NCBI RefSeq assembly: GCF_030272615.1
Contig: NC_081414.1
Span: 658,266,292 to 658,330,291, forward strand
Reading direction: 5' to 3'
Length of the DNA stretch: 64,000 nt
Source: Cryptomeria japonica
Lineage: Eukaryota > Streptophyta > Pinopsida > Cupressales > Cupressaceae
The position numbers and the translations under genes are program-made. The notes below the pieces were generated by a model, which made no database searches, was not told the DNA's origin, and worked only from the letters and a program-made list of their open reading frames with translations. Shown one piece after another: positions 11,810-24,279 of the stretch; within the stretch, counting starts at the first letter, position 1, and each line of letters starts with the position of its first letter.

Positions 11810-13426
11810 TGTAGATTGGTTGGGCTCTCCTAATGGATTTTCTTACTCTTGATGTCTCTTTAGGCTATCTCTTGAACCATCCAATCATTCCACACTTTCC
11901 AACCTTCCAAAGGTTTTAGCACCCACTCTTAATTACCTTCCTAAGGTCCTTATACTAAGGTGACCACCTCTTGTTTTGTGAGTGTCCAATACTCCTTAAT
12001 AGAGACCTTCCTTCCCAACACCTTCTCACACCTTAACCAAGAGCCAACCCCCTCTACTATAGGATCTTCACTCATAGAGGACCAACACACTTAGGGATGA
12101 TTTTCCTTAGGTTTTCAACCCTAACCCTTCCTTTAGTACATTGGATTTTACCGATCCCAAGCTTTAGGGTCGATCTGCTCTTTTAGGCTTACTAGGAGAC
12201 CTAGTACAATTAGCCCTACTTGCGAGGTATTTTGCAGTTATCTATCAAAGGTTCTGAACACCCCTATGAACTATTTATCTTTTTAAATACCCTTTTAAAA
12301 TATTCATACAATATCACAAAATTGGACATGGGTTTGATCGCTAACCATCCTAACCCTTACTAGGCCTAATTCCCTCCTTTTAAGCCTACAAAATAGGGAT
12401 TTGCTTGTATGTCTTCACCAGTCCAATTGCTAATGGATTCTAATTACTGTTTTAGGTATGTATATTCATGAGTATGTCCAATCCAACCTTGTCTCAATTC
12501 CATCCATCGTATTTACCCAACTAGGGCCTATTTTCCATAATCCCCATTGCTTGCCAACTCAACGTGCCAAGCCTAGGGTATGGTGGCAAATATGGATTTT
12601 AGCCTCCCTTGTCTTAAAACCAAAAATAAAACATAATATAAAAGGCTACCTAACATTCCATAAGGCTTCAGTATGGAAATCCACCATGGAATGCAATGTA
12701 GGGGCCATAGAATCCTCAAAACCCTTATTTTTTTAGGTCTTTAGGACCCGCCTGCAACAAAAATTGACAAAACTGCAATATATAACACTTCAAAACTCTA
12801 GACCAATATAAAATTAAATATATTTCTCTTCTCTAACAATTCATGCCTTGTTCTAGGCTTGGAAGTCCATACAGACTATACAAAATCAATTAAACTCAAC
12901 TATACTCGTTGAAAACACAAAATTTGAAAGGCTAAACTTTCTCTTCTTGTTTCAATTCTTCAACCAACCATTCTTATCGGTTTTCCCAAGCCTTATATCA
13001 GCTTTGGGTTGGTTACAAATTATTTTAACTAAAAAAATGAAAACCAACTAGTCGTTGGTGTTTGAAAGTGCAAATGTTGCAAAGTTGCTATGAGCAACTT
13101 TTGCAACTTTGACAACTTTTTACATAGGTGAGCAACTTTTCTCAAATCCAACCTAGGTCACTTCCAAATGATTCAAATGAACTTAAAAACCTCTAAAAAA
13201 TATCAAACCAACCTATTCTAACTTAATAACAACTTATTCTACTAAGTTATCTACCTGGCACCCTTAAGAGCTCATATGCTCAAAATTGGCCAAACAATAA
13301 CTCTTAGGGTCCTTACAAATTTTGAGCACTTATTCAAAGACTTCTTGACCTTATTACAAAGCAAAAAAACATGATTCCAATCTCCTAGAATAAACACACC
13401 AAAATCGGCTAAGTGCCCCTACACCA
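11810..13426 (-). repeat. 5' LTR of chromovirus B
   Basis: Full-length partner of 5539-7155, same length (1,617 bp). It should contain the element's promoter, but I could not fix a TATA box or start site with confidence. Confidence 0.92.
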
Positions 13427-13804
13427 ATGATGCAATAGTTAGGAGACCAGTTAATGGCTTATATGTCAAAATATGGATACTGGGTTGGTGGGTGATGAAA
13501 GATGAGCATCTGAAAGGATGGTGGATCTGACTTATTTACCTTGACGTTCAAAACCAAATTTTCACCAAGGTACTTTCCCATAGCACCACAAAGTGTTTTT
13601 CATTGATGGGTGAATTGATTTCTCTTTACTTTTTCTTTTTATAATTTTTTTGTATTTTTTTGTTGTTTTTTTTTTTTGAAAATTGCAAAACCTCTGAAGA
13701 CTAGGTATAAAATCTCTTCAAATGTATGAAGTTCATAGGCTCATCTATGGGATCTCTTTTAGGTGTAGCCAATTAATAAGCTCCTAATCCATATTTTGTA
13801 GTAA
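13427..13804. other. Non-coding end of element C next to B
   Basis: No gene. Contains a T-rich low-complexity tract (13615-13680, including a run of about 12 T) just beyond the integrase end of element C. It is read as C's 3' untranslated region, interrupted by insertion of B. Confidence 0.5.
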
Positions 13805-14820
13805 TCACATAAGGTTTATGCTCAAAATTGTCTTTCTTTTCATGATCCTAGAGTAGAGATTCTTTTGATTTTCCCTAAGCACTAGGTCATCAATGTCAAA
13901 TTCTTGGGTTCTAATTTTCCTATTGTAGCTTAGCCGTAGGTGATTTTTGATATACTCAAAGATGGTACAAGACCTTGAGATGCCTTTCATCCAATAGTTC
14001 TAGCTCTTGCAATCTAGTCACTCTACATTCCTCATCGGAGACGATGTTCTACAATAAGACCCAAAGTGAGGGAATTTTGATCTCAAGGGGAAGAACGGCT
14101 TCAGAACCAAAGACCAGGGAATATGGAGAGGCTCTTATGGGGGTGTGGATACTTGTGTGGTAGGCTCAAAGAGAAAGATGGATTTTCAAGTGCCAACCAT
14201 GTCTACCTTCATTGACTGTTTTCTTAAGGATCTTGATAAAAAATTTATTTGAAGCCTCAACTTGACCATTACCTTGCGGGTAGTATGGGGTGGAAAAACA
14301 GTGTTGGATGGAGAATTTATGGCATAATTATTTAACATCCTGATTTTTAAAGGGTCTTCCATTATCTATGATGATAACCTTAGGAATTCCATAGCTGCAT
14401 ATTAGGTAATTTAGGATGAACTTAGAAATTTTCTTATCAGTGGTGAAAGTGAGTGGTATGGCTTCGACCCACTTGGTAAAGTATTTTGTAGCAGTTATTA
14501 GGAATTTATGTCCATTGGATGAGGTGGTATTGATTTTCCCTATGAGATTGATCCCCCACTAAGGAAAGGGCCATGGTATGATAAATAGTTGTAGATCCTA
14601 TGAAGGTGTATGAATCCTGTCACCATGTTTCTGACAAGGAATATATTTCTTTACATAATGATATGCATCTTCTTCCATAGTTGGCCAGTAGTATCCAGTG
14701 TGCAAGAAATTTTTAGCCAAAGTGAGGCCACCTAAGTGTGCTCTATAGATACCTTTGTGCACTTCACATAGTGCTCATTCAACCTCCTCTTTGTCATAAA
14801 ACCTTAGGGGGTTCCATTGA
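13805..14820 (-). pseudogene. pol: Integrase of element C
   Basis: Heavily frame-shifted integrase. The C-terminal part at 13805-13990 reads MKGISRSCTIFEYIKNHL...FDIDDLVLR, the usual tail that ends gypsy integrases (DLVLR). Core remnants at 14180-14640 include the block around 14260-14300 (in element sense a PxxxTRKVMVKLRLQ frame, equivalent to the normal YHPQGNGQ region), and the HHCC part lies near 14640-14800. Almost every 100 bp has a stop, so this is a relic. Confidence 0.72.
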
Positions 14821-14827
14821 AATGCCT

Positions 14828-15440
14828 TCAAAAAAGGGTGTCACCAAGGATAGTGTAGCGAGCAAATAGGCGAATGTAGATTTGTTGTTGGGTTTTAGTG
14901 AGGTGAGGAGGGATAATGTTGTCTAAGAGGAAGGAAAATATTTCTTGGTACCATGGGGAATTAAGACCAATGAGGACCAACACCATTTCTGATTTGGAAA
15001 CATTGTATGTCAATACTAGGAGTTTCTCAACCAAGAACTCACACTTCTGACTCTTTGTCGACATTTGGAGGAGAGAATCGATTGTGGCCATGGCATAAGC
15101 AACTCTGTTGTTTTTTCTAGAAACTTTTTCAAAACTATATGGAGGTGAAATTTTGCTTAAGATATTCATCGTGTTGGGATAAGGAAGTAGCTTGTCATCT
15201 TTTATTTGATACTCATCATTGACTTGTTTTATGACAAATTGGGAATCATTGTAGACCTATAGTTCCATGATCTTCCATTGGAAAGCCAAGCAAAGTCTAG
15301 TGGTGAGAGATTCATATTATACAATGTTGTTTGTACATACAAAGGCTATCTTATAGGACTTAGGAATGCAATATCCTTGAGGTTTGATGAGAAATATGCA
15401 TGCCTCTAATCCATATTGTGTGCAAGATCCATCAAAATAT
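14828..15440 (-). pseudogene. pol: Second (archaeal-type) RNase H of element C
   Basis: Between the RT-linked RNase H and integrase, the minus strand reads LYFDGSCTQYGLEACIFLI at ~15380-15440 (first Asp), then TNNIVxYESLTTRL (Glu region), then VYNDSQFVIKQVN (second Asp) and SRKNNRVAYAMA near the end (third acidic position). This is the layout of the extra archaeal-type RNase H known from Tat-lineage gypsy elements. Here it is in its usual place, after RT-RNH and before integrase. Two or three stops break it. Confidence 0.75.
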
Positions 15441-15492
15441 AATTGTCATTTTGTAGAAGTGGTGACAGTCATGATAGCATCATCAAGGAACT

Positions 15493-16800
15493 CTATGATG
15501 AGGGGGCGTTACCTTGGAGAGGTACATCAACCAGTTGATCAACTATGATGTGTCCTTTGATTGCCTTCTTGTCTACATACTCAATGTCAAATTTTCTCAA
15601 GAGCATGACCCACTTTGTTGTGCTTCTTGTGAGAGCAACCTTGGATAATGGGTACTTGAGGGGGTCAATTTTTGTTGTTAGTTTGGTCTTGTTGTTGAGC
15701 ATGCAATGACATAGTTTATGAGTGTTGAAAACAAGTGCAAGGTAGGCTCTTTCTATGGGAGTATACTTGATTTCATATCCCACAAGAGTGCGTCTGATGT
15801 AGTAAATTGCATGTTCTTTACCTTCGTCATCTATTTTCCCTAATAATGCCCCTAGTACCACTATAGTTGTTGATATGTACAAGAGAAGAGGTTGTCCTGG
15901 AATAGGTGGCATCAAAATTGGAGGGGAGGCCAGATATTCTTTTAATTTATCAAAGGCTTTTTGACATAGGTAGTCCCACTTGAACTTGGTATCCTTGTGT
16001 AGTAGGCGTGCAAATGGGTGGCATTTATTTGTGAGTTGTGCAATGAATTGATGGATAAACTACACTTTTCCTTGTAAATTGTGTAACTGTCTGAGTGTCT
16101 TAGGAGGAGGCATTTCCATGATTTATTTTACTTTAGCCGGGTCCACCTCTATTCCTCTGCGAGAGACTATGAGACCCAAGAGTTTTTTTTATGCAACCCC
16201 AAAGACACATTTCTTAGGATTTAGGCACAACTTATATTTCACAAGTCTCTCTCAAAGATGTTTCTTAAGACTGGAATGTGTTTGTCTCTTGTTTTGGACT
16301 TGCCAAGGAGATTTTCCACATAATCTTCCATTATATTGTGTAAAAGGTCATGGAAGATGGTGGTCATTACTCTTTGACAGGTTGCTATTACATTCTTTAA
16401 ACCAAAGGGCATGACTTGGTAGCAAAAGGTGCCCCAAGGAGTTGTGAATGTCATGTTTTGTTTATCTTCTTCTACAATTCTTATTTGATTACATACCTAG
16501 AGAAACCATTCATTAAGGAAAACATCTCATATCTTAATATGAGGTCTACAATCATGTCTATGTTTAGCAAGGGAAAGTCATCTTTCAGACATGCTTTGTT
16601 GAGGTCTCTAAAGTCTGTGCAGATTCTGATGCCCCCTGAGGGCTTGCCAATAGGTACAATATTTGAAACCCGCTAAGGATAGTCAATGGGTTTAATGAAT
16701 CTAACATCCAAAATTTCCTAAATTTCTTCATTGACTAGGAGAGATATTTGTGGATGCATATTTCATAGCTTCTTCTTGACAAGTTTAAATTTGGTCGAAT
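15493..16800 (-). pseudogene. pol: Reverse transcriptase and RNase H of element C
   Basis: RT fingers/palm start near 16750 (RFIKPIDYP; GGIRICTDFRDLNKA) and run to 16239-16454, which reads FTTPWGTFCYQVMPFGLKN. The active site here is YVENLL rather than YVDDLL, so both the second and third Asp-equivalents of the metal site are changed and the enzyme must be dead. The connection and gypsy RNase H follow at 15493-15915 (IPGQPLLLYISTTIVVLGALL; KFDIEYVDKKAIKGHIIVDQL). Frames alternate, with many stops. Confidence 0.88.
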
Positions 16801-17082
16801 AACAAGATTGTGAACTACCAATTTTGGATCCAGACCCGACATGTAATCATATGACCAGACGAAGTTGATTTATGTTTCTTGCAACAAGTTCATGAAATTT
16901 TGTTTTTCTTGATTTGTAAGAGACATTTAAATGAGCAAGGGTGATTTTTCCTATTATTTTCATTTTTGCGACTGAGGGAATTGACTTGACTACCAAACTA
17001 TACCTCCCTGTTAAGCTAGATTCCATTATAGGCATGTGGTCCTCAAGATCTTGCATAGTAAGTAATGACAAAAGGGCATTAT
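16801..17082 (-). pseudogene. Linker upstream of RT, element C
   Basis: Open on the minus strand (IGKITLAHLNVSYKSRKTKF), between the G-patch/protease part and RT. It is cut off at 17082 by the solo LTR insertion and resumes right of 18181. Confidence 0.5.
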
Positions 17083-18176
17083 TGTTGGCATTTTTTATGA
17101 TTATGTTGTGATTGTCATTGATGGACACACACATGCATTGAGATCACTTTTGTATGTATGAATTAAAGCTTAATCGGTATTTGTTCCAACCAGTATGATG
17201 TATTATAGTCTTTAGACTATCAGTGTTTTGCATAATGTTTTTATCAATCTGAAGCGGTATGTTGACCTCAAGCGGTTCGAGGATCTCAAGCCGTACAAAG
17301 GATCAAAGCGGCAGAACACATATTTCCCAGTCTTCATTTTTGTCAAACTGGCAACTGGTATTTTGTATGAACCGGTAATACTCTATGATGAGTTACCATC
17401 CACCGATTGTTTGACGATGCTAACAATTTAATAGTGCTTTTTGTGTCATGTTACAGAATATGTCTAGATGCATTGAACCTAGGAAATTTTATTGTAATCC
17501 TATTGGACCGACATGAAATTAGATTCCTTTATAAGGACATCATGTCTAGGGTTTTAGGTTATTGAAAGGGTTTAAAGTGGTTGATGAGTTAGAGAGGGTG
17601 TGAATGTGTTGAAGACTAAAGTAATGCTGGAATGCATTAGGAACGAGCTATCAAGGATCTAACCAAGCAATCTGTGCTATTTACTAGATCACTCACTTGT
17701 TGATTACTCACATCTTCGACAAGTCTGAAGCCCTTAACCGAGTAGACCCAAAAGCCTTTTGTAAATCCTCTAAAAAGGTGATTCACATTTGTGGATCTAA
17801 AATCCTCTAGCAAGGTAGTCTTTAATCGAACTTATCTCCTAATAGAGATTGAGATTCCTAACATGACCTGTTCTGGTAAAGAACATTGTATGACCTTAAC
17901 TAGTCTGACCTTAACCAGTCTGGTTCCTATTCTGCAGATGGTTACTTGTGAGTTCCATCTCACCATGGTTTTTCCCATTTGGTTTTCCACGTCAAAATCT
18001 CTTGTGTTATGGTGTTTGTGCTTATGTGGGTGAATGCATTATATGCTATTTGGTTTGCATATGTGCTCACCGGTTTGTTTGCTAAATTGTTTTACTGGTT
18101 TACTGTTAGTCTAGTAAAGTGTTTAAGTACATTGATTTTTGGCATACTAATTCACCCCCCCTCTTAGTATTCATCA
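17083..18176 (+). repeat. Solo LTR of the N3 family
   Basis: 1,094-bp LTR from TGTTGGCA to TTCATCA, flanked by a perfect 5-bp target duplication ATTAT at 17078-17082 and 18177-18181. It is the reverse-orientation relative of the N3 LTRs at 57226-58428 and 63668-64000, sharing the GATAGTCTAAAGAC-like block, the CAAGCGG...TCGAGGATCTCAAG block and the C-tract end. The hairpin ATACTAA (18144-18150) / TTAGTAT (18164-18170) with loop TTCACCCCCCCTC is intact. No internal sequence remains, so it arose by LTR-LTR recombination after insertion into element C. Confidence 0.95.
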
Positions 18177-18181
18177 ATTAT

Positions 18182-18800
18182 CATCAGCACAAATGTTAAG
18201 AATAGGTAGTCCTCATTGATTCCAATCAATAAGTTCAAGGTGGACAAGTTGTAGCTCAGATGAGGTGGATGGGGTGACAAGGGTGATAGTGTTAATGTGG
18301 AAATCATTGAATATATCATCAAGGTATTCAAAATGCATTTCATGGAATTCCTTTTTGTCAAATTATTTGACTTCAGTGGGAGGATCTATCGAAGCACCAG
18401 TGAGAGTGATCTTAGTCACAAGTGAGTAACCCAAGCCCCTTTTAAACTTGTAGGAAATTAGAAAGATGGGTGCTTTTATTCCATGTTCTTGTGGTCCAAG
18501 ACCATGTCCTTTGTAACCCATCTTGTCTACTATGGTAGATACTTTAGGATACATTTGTTTGGGGATGTCTGCTAGTGCTTCATTTTCTTCTTGATACAAC
18601 TAAGAAGTGACATTAGTTTCCAAGGTCTCTTCATCAAGTGAGACCCACTTCTAAAAGGTGGTCTTTTTAAATTTCAAGGTGGGTTTCCTTTGGATCTTAA
18701 TTTCTTTAAGTTTATCATATGACTTAGGAGAGGGTGGAAGTTGACCCACATAGAGGAGCATTTTGAAGTGTGTACTCTCCACAGCCATTATCAATTATCT
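18182..18800 (-). pseudogene. G-patch domain region of element C
   Basis: On the minus strand 18363-18599 reads MGYKGHGLGPQEHGIKAP, a G-patch signature (aromatic-Gly-x(2)-Gly-x-Gly-Leu-Gly spacing) at residues ~27-65. G-patch modules bind RNA or helicases, and in betaretroviruses one sits after protease. Here it lies directly downstream of the retropepsin segment and upstream of RT, the same relative place. The flanks carry stops. Confidence 0.7.
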
Positions 18801-18840
18801 TGACCTTGACCTTAGCTTGGGATGAAGTGGATGAAATATT

Positions 18841-19494
18841 TTATGGATCAAATGGAGGTGGCAGTGTAGGTGAATTAAGTGGACAATGGTAGGGGTGCTT
18901 TCCTTCAAGGAGTTTGCAATATTGGAAAGGTTGTGGATCAGTCGATATGGTGATTTCTCTACCACTGTAAGGGAATTTTAGGCATTGATGGTAGGTGGAG
19001 GGAATGGCTTGAATGGAATGGATCCATGGGTGGCTAAGAAGAATTTTGTATGGGAGATCAAGGTCCAAGACTTGAGATGTCGTTTCCACCATTGCAGGGG
19101 CCACTTGAAAAGGTAGTGCTATAGTTCCTTTTGAAACCCTTTCTATGTTATCATAAGCCTTTATTTTGATCTGACTAGAAGGATCAACCAAATCTTCAAA
19201 TATTCCTAGTTGTTTGAAGCATTTGTATGTACAAAGATTTAAGCCAGATCCACCATCTATACGGACCCTCATAATTTTATGCTTCTGAAAAATGGCTTCA
19301 ATATGGAGGGGTTTGTTATGAGATGAATCATTGAATGGGGAATCCTTGGATGTGAAAACAAGGTGATGTTGTGCAGTGAGGTTGCCAATAAGGGCTTGGA
19401 ATTGGGTTGCATTGATGTTATCTGGGACATGAGACTCTAGGAGAGCTTGTTCAAGAATATCTTTATAGATGGGGGAGGTCTTGAGGAGTTCCAA
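18841..19494 (-). pseudogene. pol: Retropepsin (protease) of element C
   Basis: Open frame of 217 codons. Active-site motif at residues 78-84, MRVRIDGGSGLN (D-G-G in place of D-T/S-G), followed by LPYKILLSHPWIHSI, the equivalent of the second conserved block (usual form LLGRPWIH) of plant gypsy proteases. It would cut the Gag-Pol polyprotein. It is one of the longest intact frames in C and is bordered by gag on the right and the G-patch on the left. Confidence 0.82.
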
Positions 19495-19499
19495 GATGG

Positions 19500-21670
19500 A
19501 GATCTATGTAGGTGCCTTATCGGGATGGTCAAGAATATCATAGCGAAAGGTGCATGACATGGGGGTTTATGAAGAAGGGAGAGGAGCTTCTTGGATAGTA
19601 ACTCTCCCTCTGTGGGTGGTGATGTTGCAGTCATTCTGGGAGTATGAAGTGGAAAATGAGGCACCTTGAATGACTAGTCTTTCTTGGGAGGGTTGAGTTG
19701 ATGACTATAGGGGAGGAATACCTTGGATGGTAACCCTGGATCTATGTGAGGCGGGAGGGATATCAGCTCCTTGGATTGTGATGGTATTGACATGGGTATT
19801 AGCGGGTTCTATGGGGCCAACCAAGGAGTCAAATTTGGAGAGGTAATTGGTGTAATTGTAGTGAACTTCATGCGATGATGAGGCTTTGTCCTTACCATGT
19901 TTGGGGAAGAGATATTGGTTATCTTAATTTTTCAATTAGTATTACCAAGTTTAGCAGTTGCACCCTCAATGTCACCATTGTCAATTAAGTCCTAGATGTA
20001 GTTTTTCAATTTCATACACTTGCATGTATCATGACCATTGACATGATGGTAGTCACAATATTCATTTTCATTATACCATCAAGGTTTAGGTTGATTTGCA
20101 TCGAAAGGGAGCATAATCAGAAAGACAACAACACTAGCCTTAACCAACTTCTAGAAGATGACCTCAATGGGTTCAACAAGTGGATTGTACTCATGTTGGG
20201 TTTGATTGTTGGAGCAAGGAAGTCGACCTTAGATAGAGACATTTTTGTGTGGTTGGGAGTGATTGTGGGGGCTAGGTTGGGTATTCAATAAATTATTGGT
20301 GGTGGTAGGCTTGGAAGGGGCGACCACAATTTGGGCACACTTGGCATTGGTGACTCCATTGTTGACAATATTTTAATTTTTGGACCAAAACTTGGGTTTG
20401 CAATTGTACAAGGAGGAGCCTTGATTAGATTTTTGATAATACTTTAATGTTCCTTCCTTTAAGAGGACACGTTGTAAGGCTAGACCCTTCTTGGTGATTT
20501 TGTCAAAGATATCCAAGCACTAACAAGTCAAAGGTTTAGATAGTTTAGGTACCAGGTTACATTGGAATAACTCAACTTGGTTTGATTCTAGTATGTCCCA
20601 TGGAAACTTCTTGATGAGATGTCGCCATCTTTGAAGGAAGTTGGTGAAAGTTTATCCTTGTATTTTCTTTGTATTGCATAGGTCCATCATGAAAACATTA
20701 TTCTCAATGTTATAAGCATAGTGGGACATGAACTTTTCTGCTAGGTTTAGGAAAGACATGATGGAGCCATGAGGTAAGGAGAAAAAACAAGTGAGGGCAT
20801 CCCCACTAATACTTTTAGGGAAAAGTATCCTAAGGTATACATCATTGTAAGAGACCTCTTGACAAAGGATATAAAATTTGCGGATGTGGCCTCTAGGGTC
20901 ACACTTGCCCTTATATTTTCAAACTTGGGCATTTCAAAACCTGGAGGGTAGGGGGTGACTGAAATTGAGGGGCCATAAGGAAAGGGACATATTTCTTCAA
21001 AAGTATAAGGTCTTTTATTTGTCCCGTCCTTGAAATTTTTGATAAGGTCCTTCATGTCCTGAATTTCCTTCATGAGATTGGGCTATTGATTGTGTAAATT
21101 AAGAACATAATGACAAACATTAGACCCTAGGATTTGGTTGGATGCAAGCAGAACACCGCCGCCACCACTAACATATTGATATGCGGAATTGCGAGGTTGT
21201 GAAGTGATTTGAGGATGTGATCCACGAATGGTGCTAGCAGGAGGAAAACTAGTGATGAAATTGAGGGAATTATGGAGAGGTACTATCGACCTTGGAGGAT
21301 TAGAAATATTTAGAGGAATAGAAATTGGAGGTACAGTGGTTGCGGGAGGGGATGTTGTGCATTGCAGATGAAGAAGAGGATCAAGAATGGAGTTGTCAAT
21401 GAGTTTTCCTTCTTGTGGCTTGTCAAGGATAGACCAATAAAAATCAGGGGGTAATCATGCCCCTTGGGTGATGAGGTGATCCACGAGATCATTGGGATTG
21501 TGTTTGATTAATTTTTTCATTATTTCTTGATTATAAGGATCAGATATGAAAGATTACACATGTCGGGACAAATCAGGTTGATCAATGATTTGTTTCACCT
21601 CTTCTTATTGTGGATCTTGATTAAAGATGTGACTAGTTTCAGGCATATCATTGTTGCCTTTGGAGGCCAT
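19500..21670 (-). pseudogene. gag: Gag of element C
   Basis: The frame starts at MASKGNNDMPETS (21670) and is followable with stops and frame changes to about 19500. The capsid-like retrotransposon gag domain is at 20550-20980 (YPPGFEMPKFE; frame-shifted continuation through NLAEKFMSHYAYNIE and FLQRWRHLIKKFPWD). A CDYHxxxGHDTxxC block near 20030-20060 (YCDYHHVNGHDTCKC) resembles the knuckle-like motif of Tat gag proteins. Gag would coat and package the RNA. Confidence 0.78.
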
Positions 21671-22840
21671 CTTCGCTTTTTGGGAGTGAATAAAGACCAT
21701 ACACGGGTAACCTTGAAGATGGGAGTGACAAAAGGACTTTGGAAATTATTTGAATTTGATGAGAAAAGGGGATGAAAGGACTTTGCAAGTGCTGATTTGA
21801 TTTGATTTATATTGAATCGGAATTAATTTGGGTGGTCCCTGGATTAGGACAAGATTGAGTTGATTAAGATAACACCCTAGCCCTTGGATTAGGACTTAGA
21901 TGAGGATTGGTGATGTGACCACAAAGCAATGTGACAACCAAGCTAGGAGAAATTTATACCTTTGGATTAAGAACAAGTGATCAAGCCTTCTTCTACTTAG
22001 GATAGACTTACATTCCTAAGCAAAAGAAGGCAAAAAGATTAGGGTTTTGATCAACCCAAATGATTAAGCGAAGGTACTTAAGGGAGATTCTTTCCCAAGC
22101 ACAAAAGTCAATTGATGATTGATTAAAGATAAAGGTCTAAATCAAACCTTCACAAAGTATTAACCTTAGGATGAGGTTGATTGGATGATTGGATGATTTG
22201 ATTAAAGGTTGGATGGTTGATTAAATAAGATTGATGATTGATTAAGCTAAGTCTTTAGAGAAGATGACAATGATTGGTGGAAGAAAAAGAGGTTGATTAA
22301 AGAAAATAAATGTGGGAAGAAGAAAGGTTACCTTAGACAGACTAGTGACTCAATAAGTGATTTGGGGATGGGGAAAGTTGGAAAAAGAGATGCAACCACT
22401 CCTATTGATACTTTGGGATAAACCTAATATTTGGTGAAAAGCACATATTCTCAAGGACTCCTTATCAAACTCATTGTTGTGACCATGAAGATAATCGTGG
22501 AAATGATGCAAAAAGGCCATATGCTTCAACAAGAGTTTTCAATTGATATATAAAAACTTTCGACACTTGAGGAGCTGCTTATAAATGGGATTTTTCCTCT
22601 TGACTTTGTGTTGTATTGACTTCTTGGGATGCTTAAGGAATCAGGTTTTATGGTGCATGAATAAAACTGACTAGAAATTTGACTGAGGTGGAGACATTGA
22701 AGCACAATGGAGATGTTGAAATAGTGGGGTGGAGATGCTGAAGCATAGCCTCAGATGTCGATCCACTAAACCTTTGAGAAAATTGCTATAAATCCACAAA
22801 AACAATTAGTGGAAAGGGATATGGGTCCGACCAAGCATGC
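21671..22840. other. Leader region of element C
   Basis: No gene. This is the untranslated leader between gag and the 5' LTR of C. It contains GATT/GATGATT-rich low-complexity sequence at ~22160-22260 (repeated TTGGATGATT and TTGATTAA words), probably slippage-derived. The primer-binding site could not be identified with confidence. Confidence 0.5.
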
Positions 22841-24078
22841 CAAAATAAGCCAAGGGAAAACTATAATGAAGATACAAGGTTAGTTTAAATCCAAATATGC
22901 ATAAAGCATTCAATCAAATACAAAAAGAACCATTATACCTTCAAATCGTAGTCTCTTGCTCCTCGGATTGAGTCTTTGATGAAGTGGAATAGTGCCCTAT
23001 CTCCACTTGATTAGATTGGCTATTGATTGGATGTGGAATGCTCTCCACTATACAACAACAAGGTTAGATGATAATATTGTAGATGGAGGATGTACGAAAT
23101 TGGCTAAGTATGGATGGATTTGGCTATAATATGGATGCTATGAGGGATTTCTAGGCTTAGAGTAGCAGCATAAGATTACATGAAAATGAGATATGTAAAT
23201 GAGGGGAGGAGACCCCAGTTTATAGATTTGAGAGGGCCAAAATGGAGGGCCAAGATCAATTTAAAATGGATAATGGAGATTGAATGGAAGTGATGGGAAT
23301 AATTCAGAGGACGTGGTGTGAAGACTAAGAGATTTTCCATAAAGTCATTTCTTGTCACCACACTCCTCTAGGTGCATGTGGAAGAGATCCTTAGGCACTT
23401 TGGAAGAATAAAAAGGAATTAAAAAATCCCTGGGAAGGGAACTAAGGGAATTAAAAATTCCCAAATAGAATATTGCATGGGAAGAATAAAGAAGAAAAAG
23501 AATTTAAAATTCCTTGCAAAGAGAGGGCATGGGAATGTGCAGAGGACGTGACCAGAGTAGGTGCATTTAAGGTTTGGAAGGTGGAGGGGACAAACCATTT
23601 ATGGAAAATAGTTTACTTTCTCCTAATCATGATGATTAGGATTGTGCAAATAATTAAGATGATAGATTAGGTGACTTAATGAGATATTAGAGAGCAAGTG
23701 GATAAGTTAGGAGGATGTGACAAGAGGAGAGAGAATAAGTGGAAGAATATAAAATTGAGGAATAATGATAATAGTGCTTCTAGAAGGATTAATTATGCTA
23801 AGGGGGGATTATAAGAAGTGATTTGTAGGAATCACATGATTGAGTTAATTAATTAAGATTAACTAAGAGGGATTTGGAAGAATCAATGACTTAAGGGACT
23901 TTAGAAGAAAAATAATTAATTTATTAACAAATTAATTATTGGACTATAGTGATGAAATTAATTAAATTTGATTCAATTAATTTTAAGAGGAATAAGGATA
24001 ACATAATTAAATTGAATTAATTATGTAGAAAGGCTAAATTAATTAAATATTAAATTTAATTAATTTTATATGTCTACA
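22841..24078 (-). repeat. 5' LTR of element C (inner edge approximate)
   Basis: In element sense it starts TGTAGACATATAAAATT at 24078. It is very rich in AATTAATT words (23890-24065), then a TATA-like CTATAAACTGGGG (near 23215-23230) and GAGAGCATTCCACAT (near 23035-23050). The same order of blocks recurs in plus orientation at 46536-47713. The inner end near 22840 is a guess because no partner LTR of this copy is present. Confidence 0.65.
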
Positions 24079-24279
24079 ATTAAAAGATAAGGAGGTAACA
24101 GGCAATCAAACCCCTGAACAAGAGGTTTTCCTAAATGAGTTCATAGATTATGATCCTTTTGGCAATTATTAAGTTATTGGTATCGGAAGATGTAATTTTT
24201 TATGAACATCAAGTAATTCCTAGAGTCTCTAAAGATTATCAAGATAGAGGCAAATAAGAAGAGGATATAAGTTCTAAGC

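Larger units (their letters stand above)
5539..13426 (-). mobile_element. Full-length Ty3/gypsy chromovirus (element B)
   Basis: 7,888-bp element read on the minus strand: 5' LTR 11810-13426, primer site just inside it, gag, protease, RT, RNase H, integrase, chromodomain, 3' LTR 5539-7155. Both LTRs are 1,617 bp and differ by scattered substitutions, so the insertion is not recent. In element sense the LTR runs from TGGTG to CTACA. A perfect flanking duplication is not clear; TGATG occurs at 5536-5540 and 13428-13432, one base out of register. The order RT-RNH-INT and the C-terminal chromodomain place it in the chromovirus branch of Ty3/gypsy. Several in-frame stops and frameshifts make this copy non-autonomous today. 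Confidence 0.92.
13805..24078 (-). mobile_element. Ty3/gypsy Tat-like element C (decayed)
   Basis: Minus-strand element: LTR ending at 24078 (starts TGTAGACA in element sense), long leader, gag from 21670, protease, G-patch, RT, RNase H, second archaeal-type RNase H, integrase ending near 13805. The dual RNase H and long untranslated regions fit the Tat lineage of gypsy elements. Its 3' LTR was not found, perhaps displaced by B's insertion or deleted. A solo LTR of the N3 family sits between its protease and RT regions. Stops and frameshifts are frequent throughout, and the RT active site is lost. Confidence 0.82.

Noticed and set aside
16847-17134. Minus-strand frame running from element C into the solo LTR
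   Set aside because: The last ~50 bases lie in the inserted LTR; the true frame stops at 17082.
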